A stretch of DNA of 64,000 nucleotides from Roseiarcus sp963783175 (GTDB taxonomy: Bacteria > Pseudomonadota > Alphaproteobacteria > Rhizobiales > Beijerinckiaceae), in assembly GCA_963783175.1 (NCBI GenBank), contig CAWANG010000015.1:62001-126000 (forward strand), read 5' to 3'. The position numbers and the translations under genes are program-made. The notes under the pieces were generated by a model, which had not been told where the DNA came from, searched no databases, and saw nothing but the letters and a program-made list of their open reading frames with translations. Below, in pieces: positions 26,351 through 34,483 of the stretch (position 1 is its first letter; each line of letters starts with the position of its first letter).

Positions 26351-26749
26351 GTGAGCAAAACAGTTCGTATGGGTTTGGCGGTTCTCGCCGCGTCTGCGGG
26401 TTTGGCCGGCTGCGTAAGCGTCGGCGCGCCGGAAAAGGAAGGGCAGCTCGCGGCGGCGGGGTTCATTCGGCAGCCAGCCGACACCGCGCTGAAAATGACC
26501 AAGCTCCAGGCGCTGCCGCAGAACGTCATCGTCTCCGCGCAGCGGAAAGGCCACAACATCTATATCTACGCCGACGCCGCCGGGTGCGGTTGCGCCTTCA
26601 TCGGCAACGACGCCTCCTACCAGCAATATCAGCAGATCCGCGCCGCCAACAACATCGCGCAAATGCAGGAGACCACGGCGATCCTGAACCAGGAAGCTGC
26701 GCTGGACTGGGGAGGCGCCTGGGGCCCTTACGCTCCCGGCTGGTATTGA
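26351..26749 (+). CDS. hypothetical lipoprotein
   Basis: 132 residues from GTG 26351, with GGGAGGAG about ten bases upstream. A lipoprotein signal is clear (VRMGLAVLAASAGLAGCVSV; Cys in LAGC). The mature part has QALPQNVIVSAQRKGHNIYIYADAAGCGCAFIGND, with an unusual GCGC and a YADxxxCxCxYxG pattern, then a Gln-rich YQQYQQIRAANNIAQMQE helix and a WGGAWGPYAPGWY tail. Probably anchored to a membrane facing the periplasm. Homologues with this layout are common in Hyphomicrobiales, role unknown. Confidence 0.78.
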   Translation: MSKTVRMGLAVLAASAGLAGCVSVGAPEKEGQLAAAGFIRQPADTALKMTKLQALPQNVIVSAQRKGHNIYIYADAAGCGCAFIGNDASYQQYQQIRAANNIAQMQETTAILNQEAALDWGGAWGPYAPGWY

Positions 26750-26803
26750 TCGGGGACGCAAGCATTCGCCGGTCGCGTGATCAGTCTCAGGGTTTGCGGG
26801 TGA

Positions 26804-27256
26804 GTGGTGTTTGACATCGCCGAGGCTTGGTCCAACAATTGGGCCTGGAGCCTGCCGCTTATCGTGTTCACGGTGTTGGCGCACGCCTTCGGTCTCGCTC
26901 TGATCCGGGACCAGCTCGTGCTCCCGCTGTCGCTGACCTTCGGCCGCCATCGGTCTTCGTTCACTCTCGCCGTCATCATTGTTCCGACCGTCATTCTGAT
27001 CACGGTCCTGCACGGCCTCGAAGCGGGTGTCTGGGCCGTCGCTTATGTCGGGGTCGGCGCGCGCCCTGAATTCTCCAGCGCCATGCTCTACTCGCTCAAC
27101 GCCATGACGACCTACGGCCACGCGGAACTCTATCTTGCCCAGCACTGGCGCTTGATGGGGGCGATCGAGGCGCTGAACGGCATGATGCTGTTCGGTCTGA
27201 CGACGGCCTTTCTGTTCGGCGTTCTTCAGCGTCATTGGCCGGCGCCGGGGCATTGA
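26804..27256 (+). CDS. two-TM ion-channel-like protein with altered selectivity filter
   Basis: 150 residues starting at GTG 26804 (a second GTG follows at once). Membrane segments: SLPLIVFTVLAHAFGLALI, LAVIIVPTVILITVLHGLEAGVWAVAYV and NGMMLFGLTTAFLFGVLQ. The segment between the last two reads SAMLYSLNAMTTYGHAELYLAQHWRLMGAIEALNGMM, which aligns by eye with bacterial two-pore/ion-channel proteins whose pore reads TTLGYGD followed by WRLLGxLEaxNG. Here the filter position is TTYGHA, so K+ selectivity is doubtful. It may be a channel paralogue with another ion or a sensor. Confidence 0.7.
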   Translation: MVFDIAEAWSNNWAWSLPLIVFTVLAHAFGLALIRDQLVLPLSLTFGRHRSSFTLAVIIVPTVILITVLHGLEAGVWAVAYVGVGARPEFSSAMLYSLNAMTTYGHAELYLAQHWRLMGAIEALNGMMLFGLTTAFLFGVLQRHWPAPGH

Positions 27257-27307
27257 AAGCCCGATCGGGTCCTGTCCAGGGCGGCGAGCCGCCAAAGCGA
27301 CAATCGT

Positions 27308-27336
27308 TTGCGATAATCAGAAGCTCGTGCTATCGT
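27308..27336 (+). promoter_or_regulatory. promoter-like element with conserved spacer, copy 2
   Basis: TTGCGA, spacer TAATCAGAAGCTCGTGC (17 bases), TATCGT. The spacer differs from copy 1 (15713-15729) at only three positions. The 5' flank (ACAATCGT before the hexamer versus ACAATGCTT in copy 1) is also similar, so the likeness extends beyond promoter hexamers. Confidence 0.5.
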
Positions 27337-27514
27337 GGCTGTCGTCATCGGAATTCCCGGATCGCCGTCGGGGCAAAAGGAGCGCCAAAGGCCCGAGCTG
27401 TTTGACATCGAGGACATGTTCAATGGGGGAGTGCAGAGAAAAAGAACCGCGAACCTTCTCCAGACTTCGACCCTAAGCCCTTGAATAATTTAGATGGGCA
27501 GCCGGAAAACGGCC

Positions 27515-27571
27515 TTGGATTTCCTTCCGCCTGATTTGGATTTCCTTCCTTTTTTCCTTGGATTTCCTTCC
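27515..27571. repeat. three direct repeats TTGGATTTCCTTCC
   Basis: Exact 14-base units start at 27515, 27536 and 27558 (period 21-22 bases, two helical turns). They are followed by GGTTTTCCAG and TGGATTTGG degenerate units. Related TTGGATTT units occur at 15886-15947 and, inverted, at 57866-57892. Confidence 0.75.
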
Positions 27572-27619
27572 GTCGGCTTGGTTTTCCAGCGCCTGGATTT
27601 GGAAACCGTTCCGCCGCCT

Positions 27620-28849
27620 TTAGACGCCAAGGCCATGAAAGGGGATGACCCGGCAGGCATCGCCCGCCTTTGCCGGTTCGGCGTGCGGCGCCCTGACGAT
27701 GAGGCCGTCGGCGCGCGCCATTGTTTTCACCAGAGAGGAATCCTGGTTGGCGGCCGGGGTCGCGACGAGGATACCGTCGGGGCCGCGGCCGAGCGAAGCG
27801 CGCATATAGTCCTGGCGCAGTCCGTTGGCGGGAAGGTCGACGGCGAGGCGCGCGGCATGGCTAAGATCGGCGCCCGGATCGGGTTCGCCGTGCAGGGCGC
27901 AAATGAGCGGGCGCAGGAAAAGGACTGCGCAGACCGTCGACGACGTCGGATTGCCGGGCAGCCCAACAACGCGCATCGCGCCGATCCGCCCGTGCATCAG
28001 CGGTTTGCCCGGGCGCATCGCGATGCGCCAGAAGCCGAGCTCCATCCCTTCGGAGACCAGCGCTTGCTGAACGAGATCGTAATCGCCGACCGACGCGCCG
28101 CCGAGCGTCACCAGCACGTCCGCCCGCGCGTCGCGCGCGCGGCTCACGGCGTCCCTGAGCGCGCCGACCTCGTCGACGGCGATCCCGAGATCGATCGCGG
28201 TCGCGCCGGCCGCCTCGACAATCCCGGCGACGGCGTAGTTGTTCGAAGCGATGATCTGCGCCGGTCCCAGCGCCTCTCCGGGCGGGACCAATTCGTCGCC
28301 GGTCGCCAGGATCGCAATCCGGGCGCGCCGGCGAACCGGCAGGCGGGTGTGGTTCGCCGCCGCAGCCAGCGCCACGTCGCGGGGGGTGATGCGGCGGCCG
28401 GCCGCGATCAGGGCCTCGCCGGCGCGGAAGTCCATGCCCGCCGCGCGCAGATTGTCGCCTGCGGGCACGGCGGCCGAAAGCCCGATGCGGTCGCCCGCGC
28501 GGCGGACATCCTCCTGAATGACGATCGCGTCGGCGCCTTCGGGCATCGGCGCGCCGGTGAATATGCGCACCGCTTCACCCGGACCGAGGGCGCCCTTGAA
28601 GGCGCGGCCCGCCGCCAACTCGCCGACCACCGTCAAGGTCAAGGGCGGCGCAGCCGTATCGGCTGCGCGCACCGCATAGCCATCCATGGCCGAGTTGTCG
28701 AACGGCGGCTGGGTCCGGAGCGCCTTGATGTCCCGGCTGAGCATACGGCCATAAGCTTCGCCAAGAGCGACATGCTCTTCCTCCAGCGGCGCCTCGGCGG
28801 AAGCAAGCACGCGCGCCAGCGCCTCCTCGACCGTGATCATTGCGCTCAT
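27620..28849 (-). CDS. moeA: molybdopterin molybdotransferase MoeA
   Basis: 409 residues from ATG 28849 (MSAMITVEEALA), chosen because this ATG overlaps the moaC stop by four bases. Family motifs: PPFDNSAMDGYAVR, FTGAPMPEGADAIV, ILATGDELV, TLGGASVGDYDLV, MRPGKPLMHG and GLPGNPTSS. MoeA inserts molybdate into adenylated molybdopterin, the last step of Mo-cofactor synthesis, in the cytoplasm. It is the second gene of a moaC-moeA unit. The product would serve the MsrP-like oxidoreductase at 36697. Confidence 0.96.
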   Translation of the reverse strand: MSAMITVEEALARVLASAEAPLEEEHVALGEAYGRMLSRDIKALRTQPPFDNSAMDGYAVRAADTAAPPLTLTVVGELAAGRAFKGALGPGEAVRIFTGAPMPEGADAIVIQEDVRRAGDRIGLSAAVPAGDNLRAAGMDFRAGEALIAAGRRITPRDVALAAAANHTRLPVRRRARIAILATGDELVPPGEALGPAQIIASNNYAVAGIVEAAGATAIDLGIAVDEVGALRDAVSRARDARADVLVTLGGASVGDYDLVQQALVSEGMELGFWRIAMRPGKPLMHGRIGAMRVVGLPGNPTSSTVCAVLFLRPLICALHGEPDPGADLSHAARLAVDLPANGLRQDYMRASLGRGPDGILVATPAANQDSSLVKTMARADGLIVRAPHAEPAKAGDACRVIPFHGLGV

Positions 28850-29379
28850 CGCCGCTTCTCCTTCGCGGCTCGCCATTCACCCGACTTGCCGCCGCGCTTC
28901 TCGATCAGTCGTACCTCTTCGATTCTCATGCCCCGATCGATCGCCTTGGCCATGTCGTAGATGGTGAGGCAGGCGATCGAGACGGCGGTCAGCGCCTCCA
29001 TCTCGACGCCGGTCGGCCCGACGCATCGCGCCTCCGCCCGCACGATGAGGCCGGGCAGGGCGTCGTCAGGCCTGATATCGACCAGAACCTTGCTCAGGTT
29101 CAACGGATGGCAGAGCGGAATGAGGTCGGCGGTCTTCTTGGCCGCCATGATCCCGGCGATCCGCGCCGCGCCGATCACGTCGCCCTTCTTGGCGTCGCCG
29201 GCGACGATCGCGGCCAGGGTCGACCCGGCCATGCGAACCCGCCCCTCGGCAATCGCGACCCGACTTGTCGCTTCCTTGTCCGCGACGTCGACCATTCGCG
29301 CTTCGCCCCGGGCGTCAATATGGGTAAGAGGCTTCGGCTCGTGGGCGGGGGGGACCATCGGATTGCGCGCCTCGCTCAA
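28846..29379 (-). CDS. moaC: cyclic pyranopterin monophosphate synthase MoaC
   Basis: 177 residues; the extra N-terminal 15 residues (MSEARNPMVPPAHEP) may not be used. Signature segments THIDARGEARMVDVADKE, MAAKKTADLIPLCHPL and GPTGVEMEALTAVSIACLTIYDM are intact, including the Lys, Cys-His and Glu active-site positions. With MoaA it turns GTP into cyclic pyranopterin monophosphate, the first stable intermediate of molybdopterin. It is the first gene of the pair and overlaps moeA by four bases. Confidence 0.96.
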   Translation of the reverse strand: MSEARNPMVPPAHEPKPLTHIDARGEARMVDVADKEATSRVAIAEGRVRMAGSTLAAIVAGDAKKGDVIGAARIAGIMAAKKTADLIPLCHPLNLSKVLVDIRPDDALPGLIVRAEARCVGPTGVEMEALTAVSIACLTIYDMAKAIDRGMRIEEVRLIEKRGGKSGEWRAAKEKRR

Positions 29380-29513
29380 GCCCTCGTCCGAGCCTCATCT
29401 TCTCGCCCGGACCGCTCATCGCCGCCCGTTCAAGCAAAATTCTCCGCACCCCGCAATCGCGGGCGCGGACCGATTTGTCCTGCTTCTCCCTCCCATTGTA
29501 AGGACGCTCGCTC

Positions 29514-30647
29514 ATGGCGCGTGACCTTAAGATTGCCTACGTCCTGCTTCGCAACGCCCATTTCGGGCCGCGCCTTGCCTCGTCGGTTGAGCTCTGCGTT
29601 CGCGATCTCGTTCTTTACAGTCGCCATGTGCGCACGACCCTGGTCGCCTGTCCTCCGGTCGACGAGCCGTTCGAGGGCGTCGAGATCGCGACCATTCCCG
29701 AACTTTCGCTGGGCGGCAATCTCGGCAAGGCCCTCGGCGTCGCCCGCCTCCTGCGGCGGCGGGGGATCGACCTCGCGGTGGTGGAGAACCACCTTCCCGC
29801 CGCCGCCCTGATCGCCTCGACCTCTGGCGCGCGCGTCATACTCCACAGTCACGCTTACGAGACCGCGCCCCGGGGCGCGGCCGGCGTGGCCGCGGCGCGC
29901 CTTAAGGTTGCGCCGCTAGCCGGCCTCGCCTTCGTCAGCGATGACGCCTTGCGGCGCTTCCAGGCCAATTTTCCCTTCGCGCGTTCGCCCATGCGCGCGA
30001 TCCCCAACGGGCTCGACATGCAAGCGTGGTCGGCGACCGAACCCAAGGAGCCGTCGATCCTCAGCGTCGGCCGGGCGCTCGCCGACAAGGGCCACATCGA
30101 GGCGATGGGCGCGATCGTGCGCGCGCTCAAGACCCGGCCCGGCTGGAGCGCCCGCTTCATCCTGTCTGCGACCGATAGGGAGCCCGAGACCGTACAGACA
30201 CTCCACAATGCAGCCGAAGCGTCCGGCGGTCGGGTCCGGATCGACTCGCATCTGCCCCAAGCTGAGGTCAAAGCGGCGTGGGAGAAGGCCGCCATCGGCC
30301 TCGCCCTGACCAAGACCCGCGAACCATTCGGCCGCACGGCCCTCGAAGCGCTGGCAAGCGGCGCGGCCCTGCTGACGTCAGGGCTCGGCGGCCTCGCCGA
30401 GGTCTGCGGCCCCTGCGCGGTCACGGTCGACCCGGGCGACGCAGACGGCCTCGCCGCGGCCCTCGGCGCCCTCATGGACGCGCCCGATCGGCGCGCCGAT
30501 CTCGCCCGCGCTGGACGTAAGCGGGTCGAAGCGCTGTTCGACATCCGGACGGCAGCGGGACGGATGGACGATTTCATCGAGGCCTGCGTCCCCGAGCGAC
30601 GAGCGGGATCTCAAGCCCTTGTTGCCTTCCGGTCGCGCAAACGATAA
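29514..30647 (+). CDS. glycosyltransferase family 4
   Basis: 377 residues, two Rossmann-like halves of GT-B. The N-terminal half has a DLKIAYVLLRNAHFGPR opening, the middle ILSVGRALADKGHIEAMGAI marks the start of the C-terminal domain, and TREPFGRTALEALASGAALLTSGLGG is the nucleotide-sugar-binding EX7E-type motif (Glu in EPFG and in LEA). It should transfer a sugar to a lipid or glycan acceptor on the cytoplasmic side of the inner membrane. It stands alone, divergent from moaC by 130 bases, so the target glycan cannot be inferred. Confidence 0.9.
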   Translation: MARDLKIAYVLLRNAHFGPRLASSVELCVRDLVLYSRHVRTTLVACPPVDEPFEGVEIATIPELSLGGNLGKALGVARLLRRRGIDLAVVENHLPAAALIASTSGARVILHSHAYETAPRGAAGVAAARLKVAPLAGLAFVSDDALRRFQANFPFARSPMRAIPNGLDMQAWSATEPKEPSILSVGRALADKGHIEAMGAIVRALKTRPGWSARFILSATDREPETVQTLHNAAEASGGRVRIDSHLPQAEVKAAWEKAAIGLALTKTREPFGRTALEALASGAALLTSGLGGLAEVCGPCAVTVDPGDADGLAAALGALMDAPDRRADLARAGRKRVEALFDIRTAAGRMDDFIEACVPERRAGSQALVAFRSRKR

Positions 30648-30704
30648 CTCGCGCGGATGCTTGCGGCTCGGGGAGGTCAATGAGTTCCGGAAAGATTCGC
30701 GTTC

Positions 30705-31451
30705 TTGGACGGCGTCGCGGTTTTCGCCGGCGGAGCGGTCGGTCTCATCCTACAGCGCATCCTGCCGGAAAAATTCACCACCGGCGGTCCGCGCGACATG
30801 ATCGGCGCGGTCGTCGGACTGCTCACGCTTTTGTCCGCTCTCGTTCTCGGCCTCCTGATCTGGACTGCCTATGGGGTCTACGGCGGCCAGAATCTGGCCG
30901 TGCAAACCCTCGCGGCCAAGGTTTTGCAACTTGATCTGGCCCTCGCTGACTACGGGCCGGACGCGACGCCGTTGCGTGCGCAGGTGCGGCAAAACCTGGG
31001 CAAGACGATCGACGAAATCTGGAACGCCAACGAGAGCGACGCCAATTTCGTCGCCAAAAACTTCTCTGCCGCCGTCGAGAGCCTGCGCAATCGCGACAAG
31101 GCCCTGGCCGAGCTCCATCCTTCGTCCGACGCCGAAAAGGCGGCGCTCGCCGCCGCGACCTCGACCGTCGATGCGATCGGGCAGGCGCGGTTGCAGATGT
31201 CGTTTGCGCTGTCGAACCCGGTTTCCTATCCGCTGATTCTGATGGTCGTCGGGTGGGCGACGTTTCTGTTCTGCGGCTACGGCCTGATGTCGAAAGGCAA
31301 TGCGATGTCGATCGCAGCTGGGATCGTTGGCGCCGTCGCGGTCGCGAGTGCGGTCTCTCTCATCCTCGATCTCAGCGACCCCTATTCCGGCCTGTTTCGC
31401 GCCTCGTCCGCCCCGCTCGAACAGGTGCTGGCCGTCATGGGCAAAGAGTAA
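30705..31451 (+). CDS. DUF4239-type membrane protein (paralogue 2), 5' frameshift likely
   Basis: The frame from TTG 30705 gives FAGGAVGLILQRILPEKF, PRDMIGAVVGLLTLLSALVLGLLIWTAYGVYGG, the same N-terminal pair of helices as the 2063-2851 protein, a soluble middle (VLQLDLALADYGPDATPLRAQVRQNLGKTIDEIW) and two C-terminal helices. An ATG at 30680 with GGGAGG upstream starts MSSGKIR one base out of frame; paralogue 1 also starts MSS. One extra base near 30696-30706 would explain this. It lies 57 bases after the glycosyltransferase gene. Function of the family is unknown. Confidence 0.75.
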   Translation: MDGVAVFAGGAVGLILQRILPEKFTTGGPRDMIGAVVGLLTLLSALVLGLLIWTAYGVYGGQNLAVQTLAAKVLQLDLALADYGPDATPLRAQVRQNLGKTIDEIWNANESDANFVAKNFSAAVESLRNRDKALAELHPSSDAEKAALAAATSTVDAIGQARLQMSFALSNPVSYPLILMVVGWATFLFCGYGLMSKGNAMSIAAGIVGAVAVASAVSLILDLSDPYSGLFRASSAPLEQVLAVMGKE

Positions 31452-31530
31452 GGGGCAAGACGCGCCCCAGCGCTGCGCTCGCTCGGATTTGTCTTGCCTT
31501 TCGCTGAGCGTCGGCGGAAAGGCTCCGGCC

Positions 31531-32778
31531 GTGACGTCGACCTCCCCGCTCCCCATCCTCGCTGCTCCGGCCGGCGAACCGCCGTTGATCGCGCGCGGCG
31601 GCGCCCGGTTCTGGCGCGTGAGCTTTGCCCTTTTTCTCGGCAGCTTCGCGACCTTTGCGGTGCTTTACTGCGTCCAGCCGCTGATGCCGGGTTTCGCCAG
31701 CGCCTTTTCGATCTCCCCCGCCGCCGCGAGCCTCTCGCTCTCGGCGACGACCGGCGTTCTCGCGGTCGCGATGGCGTTCGCGGGAACGGTGTCAGATGTC
31801 CTGGGACGAAAGGCGGTCATGACCGCTTCCCTGGCCGCAGCCGCGGCGGCGACGCTCGCCGCCGCGCTTTCGCCGGACTGGACGACGCTGATCGTGCTGC
31901 GCGCGCTTACGGGCCTCGCGCTTTCCGGCGTTCCGGCGGTGGCGATGGCGTATCTCGCCGAGGAGATGGATCGTCGGGCGATCGGGCTGGCGATGGGCCT
32001 CTACATCGCTGGCAATACCTTCGGCGGGATGGGCGGACGCCTGGGCGGCGCCGCGATCGCCGAGGCCGGCGGCTGGCGCGCGGCCTTCGCCATCGTCGGC
32101 CTCATCTCGCTTGCCTCGGCGGCCATGTTCGCCTTTGCCCTGCCGAAGGAACGGCGGCTCGTGCCGAAGACGCTGCCGGTCGCGCTTCTGCCTGCGATTC
32201 GGATGCATTTCAGCGATCCGGGCTTGAGATACCTGTTCTTTTTGGGCTTCCTGCTGCTCGGCGCCATGGTCACCACCTATAATTACATCGGTTTTCGCCT
32301 CGCTCAGCCGCCGTTTTCGCTGAGCCAGTCGGCGATCGGCTTGGTGTTCTCGATCTACCTCATCGGCGCGGTGAGTTCAGCGGTCATGGGCGAACTCGCC
32401 GGACGCTACGGCCGGCGCCGCGTGATAGGCTTCGCCATCGTCCTCATGCCCATCGGGATCCTGCTGACTTTGCCCGACAGTCTGGCGCTGACGATCGTTG
32501 GCGTTGGCGTCTTGACGGCCGGGTTCTTCGGCGGCCACTCGATCGCCTCGAGCTGGGTGGGTCTCCGGGCCGAGACGGCGAAGGCGCAGGCAAGCGCGCT
32601 CTACCTGTTTTTCTACTACGTCGGCTCGAGTGTGGCAGGCTCGTTCGGCGGCTGGGTTTTCGCTGGCGCCGGGTGGCCTGGTGTCGCCGCGTTCGTCGGC
32701 GCGCTCTCCGTCCTAGCGCTCGCGGTGGCCATGAAGCTCATGCGCGTTCCCCCGCCCCCGCACCTTCGCGCTACGTAA
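31531..32778 (+). CDS. MFS transporter (YnfM/AraJ-like)
   Basis: 415 residues from GTG 31531. It has about 12 membrane segments. The MFS loop-2 motif reads GTVSDVLGRKAVM and the sixth-seventh loop repeat reads GELAGRYGRRRVIG. ARFWRVSFALFLGSFATFAVLYCVQPLMPGFASAF at the start matches the YnfM branch of proton-linked effluxers. The substrate is unknown. recO starts 14 bases downstream, so the two genes are probably co-transcribed. Confidence 0.9.
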   Translation: MTSTSPLPILAAPAGEPPLIARGGARFWRVSFALFLGSFATFAVLYCVQPLMPGFASAFSISPAAASLSLSATTGVLAVAMAFAGTVSDVLGRKAVMTASLAAAAAATLAAALSPDWTTLIVLRALTGLALSGVPAVAMAYLAEEMDRRAIGLAMGLYIAGNTFGGMGGRLGGAAIAEAGGWRAAFAIVGLISLASAAMFAFALPKERRLVPKTLPVALLPAIRMHFSDPGLRYLFFLGFLLLGAMVTTYNYIGFRLAQPPFSLSQSAIGLVFSIYLIGAVSSAVMGELAGRYGRRRVIGFAIVLMPIGILLTLPDSLALTIVGVGVLTAGFFGGHSIASSWVGLRAETAKAQASALYLFFYYVGSSVAGSFGGWVFAGAGWPGVAAFVGALSVLALAVAMKLMRVPPPPHLRAT

Positions 32779-32792
32779 AAAGGGCGCCTTCA

Positions 32793-33530
32793 ATGGAGTG
32801 GCGGGACGAAGGGCTCATCATCGGCGTTCGCAGGCACGGCGAGCAATCGGCGATCGTCGAGGCGATGACCCGGGCGCATGGCCGCCATCTCGGCCTCGTT
32901 CGCGGCGGCCGCTCGGCGCGATTTGGCGCGACGCTGCAGCCCAGCAACACCATCGGTCTCGTTTGGCGAGCGCGGCTCGACGAGCATCTGGGCGCCTACG
33001 CCGTCGAGCCCTTGGTGTTGAGGGCTGGGCGCCTGATGGAGAGCGCGCTGGCGCTAGCCGGGCTCAATTATCTCGCCGAGCTGATCCGGGTTTTGCCCGA
33101 ACGCGATCCGCACGAGGAGGTTTACGAAACCCTGAGCCTCATCGCCGACGCTCTCGATGACGGCGCGCTCGTCTCGGTTCTCATTGCCAGATTCGAGGCG
33201 CAGATCCTGGCCGAATGCGGGTTTCAGCTCGATCTCGGCCGCTGCGCCGCGACCGGCGCGACCGAGGGCCTCGCTTATGTTTCGCCGCGGTCGGGGCGAG
33301 CGGTCAGCGCCGAAGCCGGGGCGCCGTGGCGCGATCGTTTGCTGCCGCTGCCCGCGTTCCTGCGCGAAGGGCCGCGTCTCGAGGCGCAGCCGAGCGCGGA
33401 CGAGATCGCCGATGGGTTCCGCCTCACCGGGTTTTTTCTCGCCCGTGACCTGTTCGCGGCGAGCGGCTCGCCGCTGCCCAATTCACGGGCCGCATTCCTG
33501 TCGGCGGCGGCAAAGACGCGAGCGCCTTAA
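32793..33530 (+). CDS. recO: DNA repair protein RecO
   Basis: 245 residues from ATG 32793 (MEWRDEGLIIGVRRHGEQSAIVEAMTRAHG), the standard alphaproteobacterial RecO opening. The OB-fold region GLVRGGRSARFGATLQPSN is followed by the helical RecO_C part with FEAQILAECGFQLDLGRCAATG; the zinc cysteines of other RecO proteins are only partly kept (C223-equivalent region has few Cys). RecO anneals single strands and loads RecA with RecR in recombinational gap repair. It is encoded directly behind an MFS pump. Confidence 0.94.
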   Translation: MEWRDEGLIIGVRRHGEQSAIVEAMTRAHGRHLGLVRGGRSARFGATLQPSNTIGLVWRARLDEHLGAYAVEPLVLRAGRLMESALALAGLNYLAELIRVLPERDPHEEVYETLSLIADALDDGALVSVLIARFEAQILAECGFQLDLGRCAATGATEGLAYVSPRSGRAVSAEAGAPWRDRLLPLPAFLREGPRLEAQPSADEIADGFRLTGFFLARDLFAASGSPLPNSRAAFLSAAAKTRAP

Positions 33531-33616
33531 CGAGGCTTCAAGTTTTCGTGATCGAAGGCGCGGAACAGCGAGTGTGTTCACGCGTTCGTTTGGGATACCC
33601 GTGAAGGAGGTATGTC

Positions 33617-33916
33617 ATGAAAAAGTTGATCGCTTTGGCCGCGGGCGTGGGCGCCCTCGGTGTTGTCGCCGCCGCATCGCCGGCTTTCGCCGATGATACG
33701 GCTGTGGACAACAACGGCTACATCGCGGCTTCGCCGTCCTATGGGCCGCTGGGCATTCTCGCAATGCCATTCCAGATTGTCGCAGCGCCTTTCCAAATGT
33801 TCCAGCCCGCAAACGGCGCCCTCGGCCCGACCTCCGGGGCTCTCGTCCCGGTGAGCCCCGGCTGTGGCGTGTGGCACGACTGGAACGGCAGATACACTGC
33901 GATGTGCGGTCTGTAG
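33617..33916 (+). CDS. small secreted protein with CGL-type C-terminal motif (paralogue A)
   Basis: 99 residues, with a strong GAAGGAGG ribosome-binding site. Signal peptide: KKLIALAAGVGALGVVAAASPAFA. The mature protein is a short Pro/Gly/Ala-rich stretch (YGPLGILAMPFQIVAAPFQMF) ending in a C-terminal module, GCGVWHDWNGRYTAMCGL. The same module, GCGVTQDFNGRYTSSCGL, ends the protein at 40905-41177. Two Cys suggest a disulfide-closed loop in the periplasm. No known family is recognised. Confidence 0.75.
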   Translation: MKKLIALAAGVGALGVVAAASPAFADDTAVDNNGYIAASPSYGPLGILAMPFQIVAAPFQMFQPANGALGPTSGALVPVSPGCGVWHDWNGRYTAMCGL

Positions 33917-34005
33917 TAGGGTGACGGCCCTCGGCCGCCGCCGCCCTTTCTCCTCGCCGGCGGGTTCGCCGCTGCCGGGCCTGCGGACCGCGTCTCTGTC
34001 CTAGG

Positions 34006-34461
34006 CTATCCGACCTCGAAGACAGACAGGGCGACGCGGTCCGGAAACCGGGCGCCGGTGGCGATGAAGAGCCGTCTCGTCAGCCACTGGTGGGCCGTCG
34101 CGGCGGTTTCGAAACGCGGCGTGCTGCGGAAATAGACGTCGGCCGGATCGACCGGCTCGCCTCGCGTGACGCGCGCCATCACTGCGGGAGGGCCAAAGCG
34201 CACCCCGGAATTTTCGATATAGATCATGCTCCCGTCGTCGAGCCGGGCGACGTAGCGAGCTTCGAGCCGGGTGAAGCCATCGGGGCCGATGACCTGAAAA
34301 TCCGCGCCGGCGTGGAGAATGGTCCCATTCAGCCTAGCGCCTTGAATGACGCCGCCGATAATCGGCACCACTCGCCTTAAGCCTTGCGCGGTTTCCCCGA
34401 CCGTGATCGGCGCGCCGACCTCGACGAGGAAATCCGCGACATGGGTGAGGGTCGGGGTCAA
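34006..34461 (-). CDS. DUF3237 domain protein
   Basis: 151 residues. Typical DUF3237 features are present: VGETAQGLRRVVPIIGGVIQGARLNGTILHAGADFQVI, then ARYVARLDDGSMIYIENSGVRFGP, and a VYFRSTPRFETAATAHQWLTRRLFIATGAR ending. The family forms a small barrel of unknown function. The gene is 22 bases downstream of the bifunctional aldolase/dehydrogenase gene on the same strand and is probably in the same operon. Confidence 0.9.
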   Translation of the reverse strand: MTPTLTHVADFLVEVGAPITVGETAQGLRRVVPIIGGVIQGARLNGTILHAGADFQVIGPDGFTRLEARYVARLDDGSMIYIENSGVRFGPPAVMARVTRGEPVDPADVYFRSTPRFETAATAHQWLTRRLFIATGARFPDRVALSVFEVG

Positions 34462-34483
34462 CGAAGCCCGCGCTCGAGCCTGG

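Larger units (their letters stand above)
27257..27619. other. intergenic region with promoter-like element and triplicated repeat
   Basis: About 360 bases. It holds the promoter-like element at 27308-27336, a possible short frame beginning GTGGCTGTCGTC, and three TTGGATTTCCTTCC units at 27515-27571. A T-rich coding-like frame here is a by-product of the repeats. The 3' end of moeA abuts the right side. Confidence 0.5.

Noticed and set aside
27494..28960. 488-codon plus-strand frame covering the TTGGATTT repeats and the moeA antisense
   Set aside because: Its N-terminus only reflects the repeats (LDFLPPDLDFLPFF) and the remainder is the antisense of moeA, whose motifs are all intact on the minus strand.
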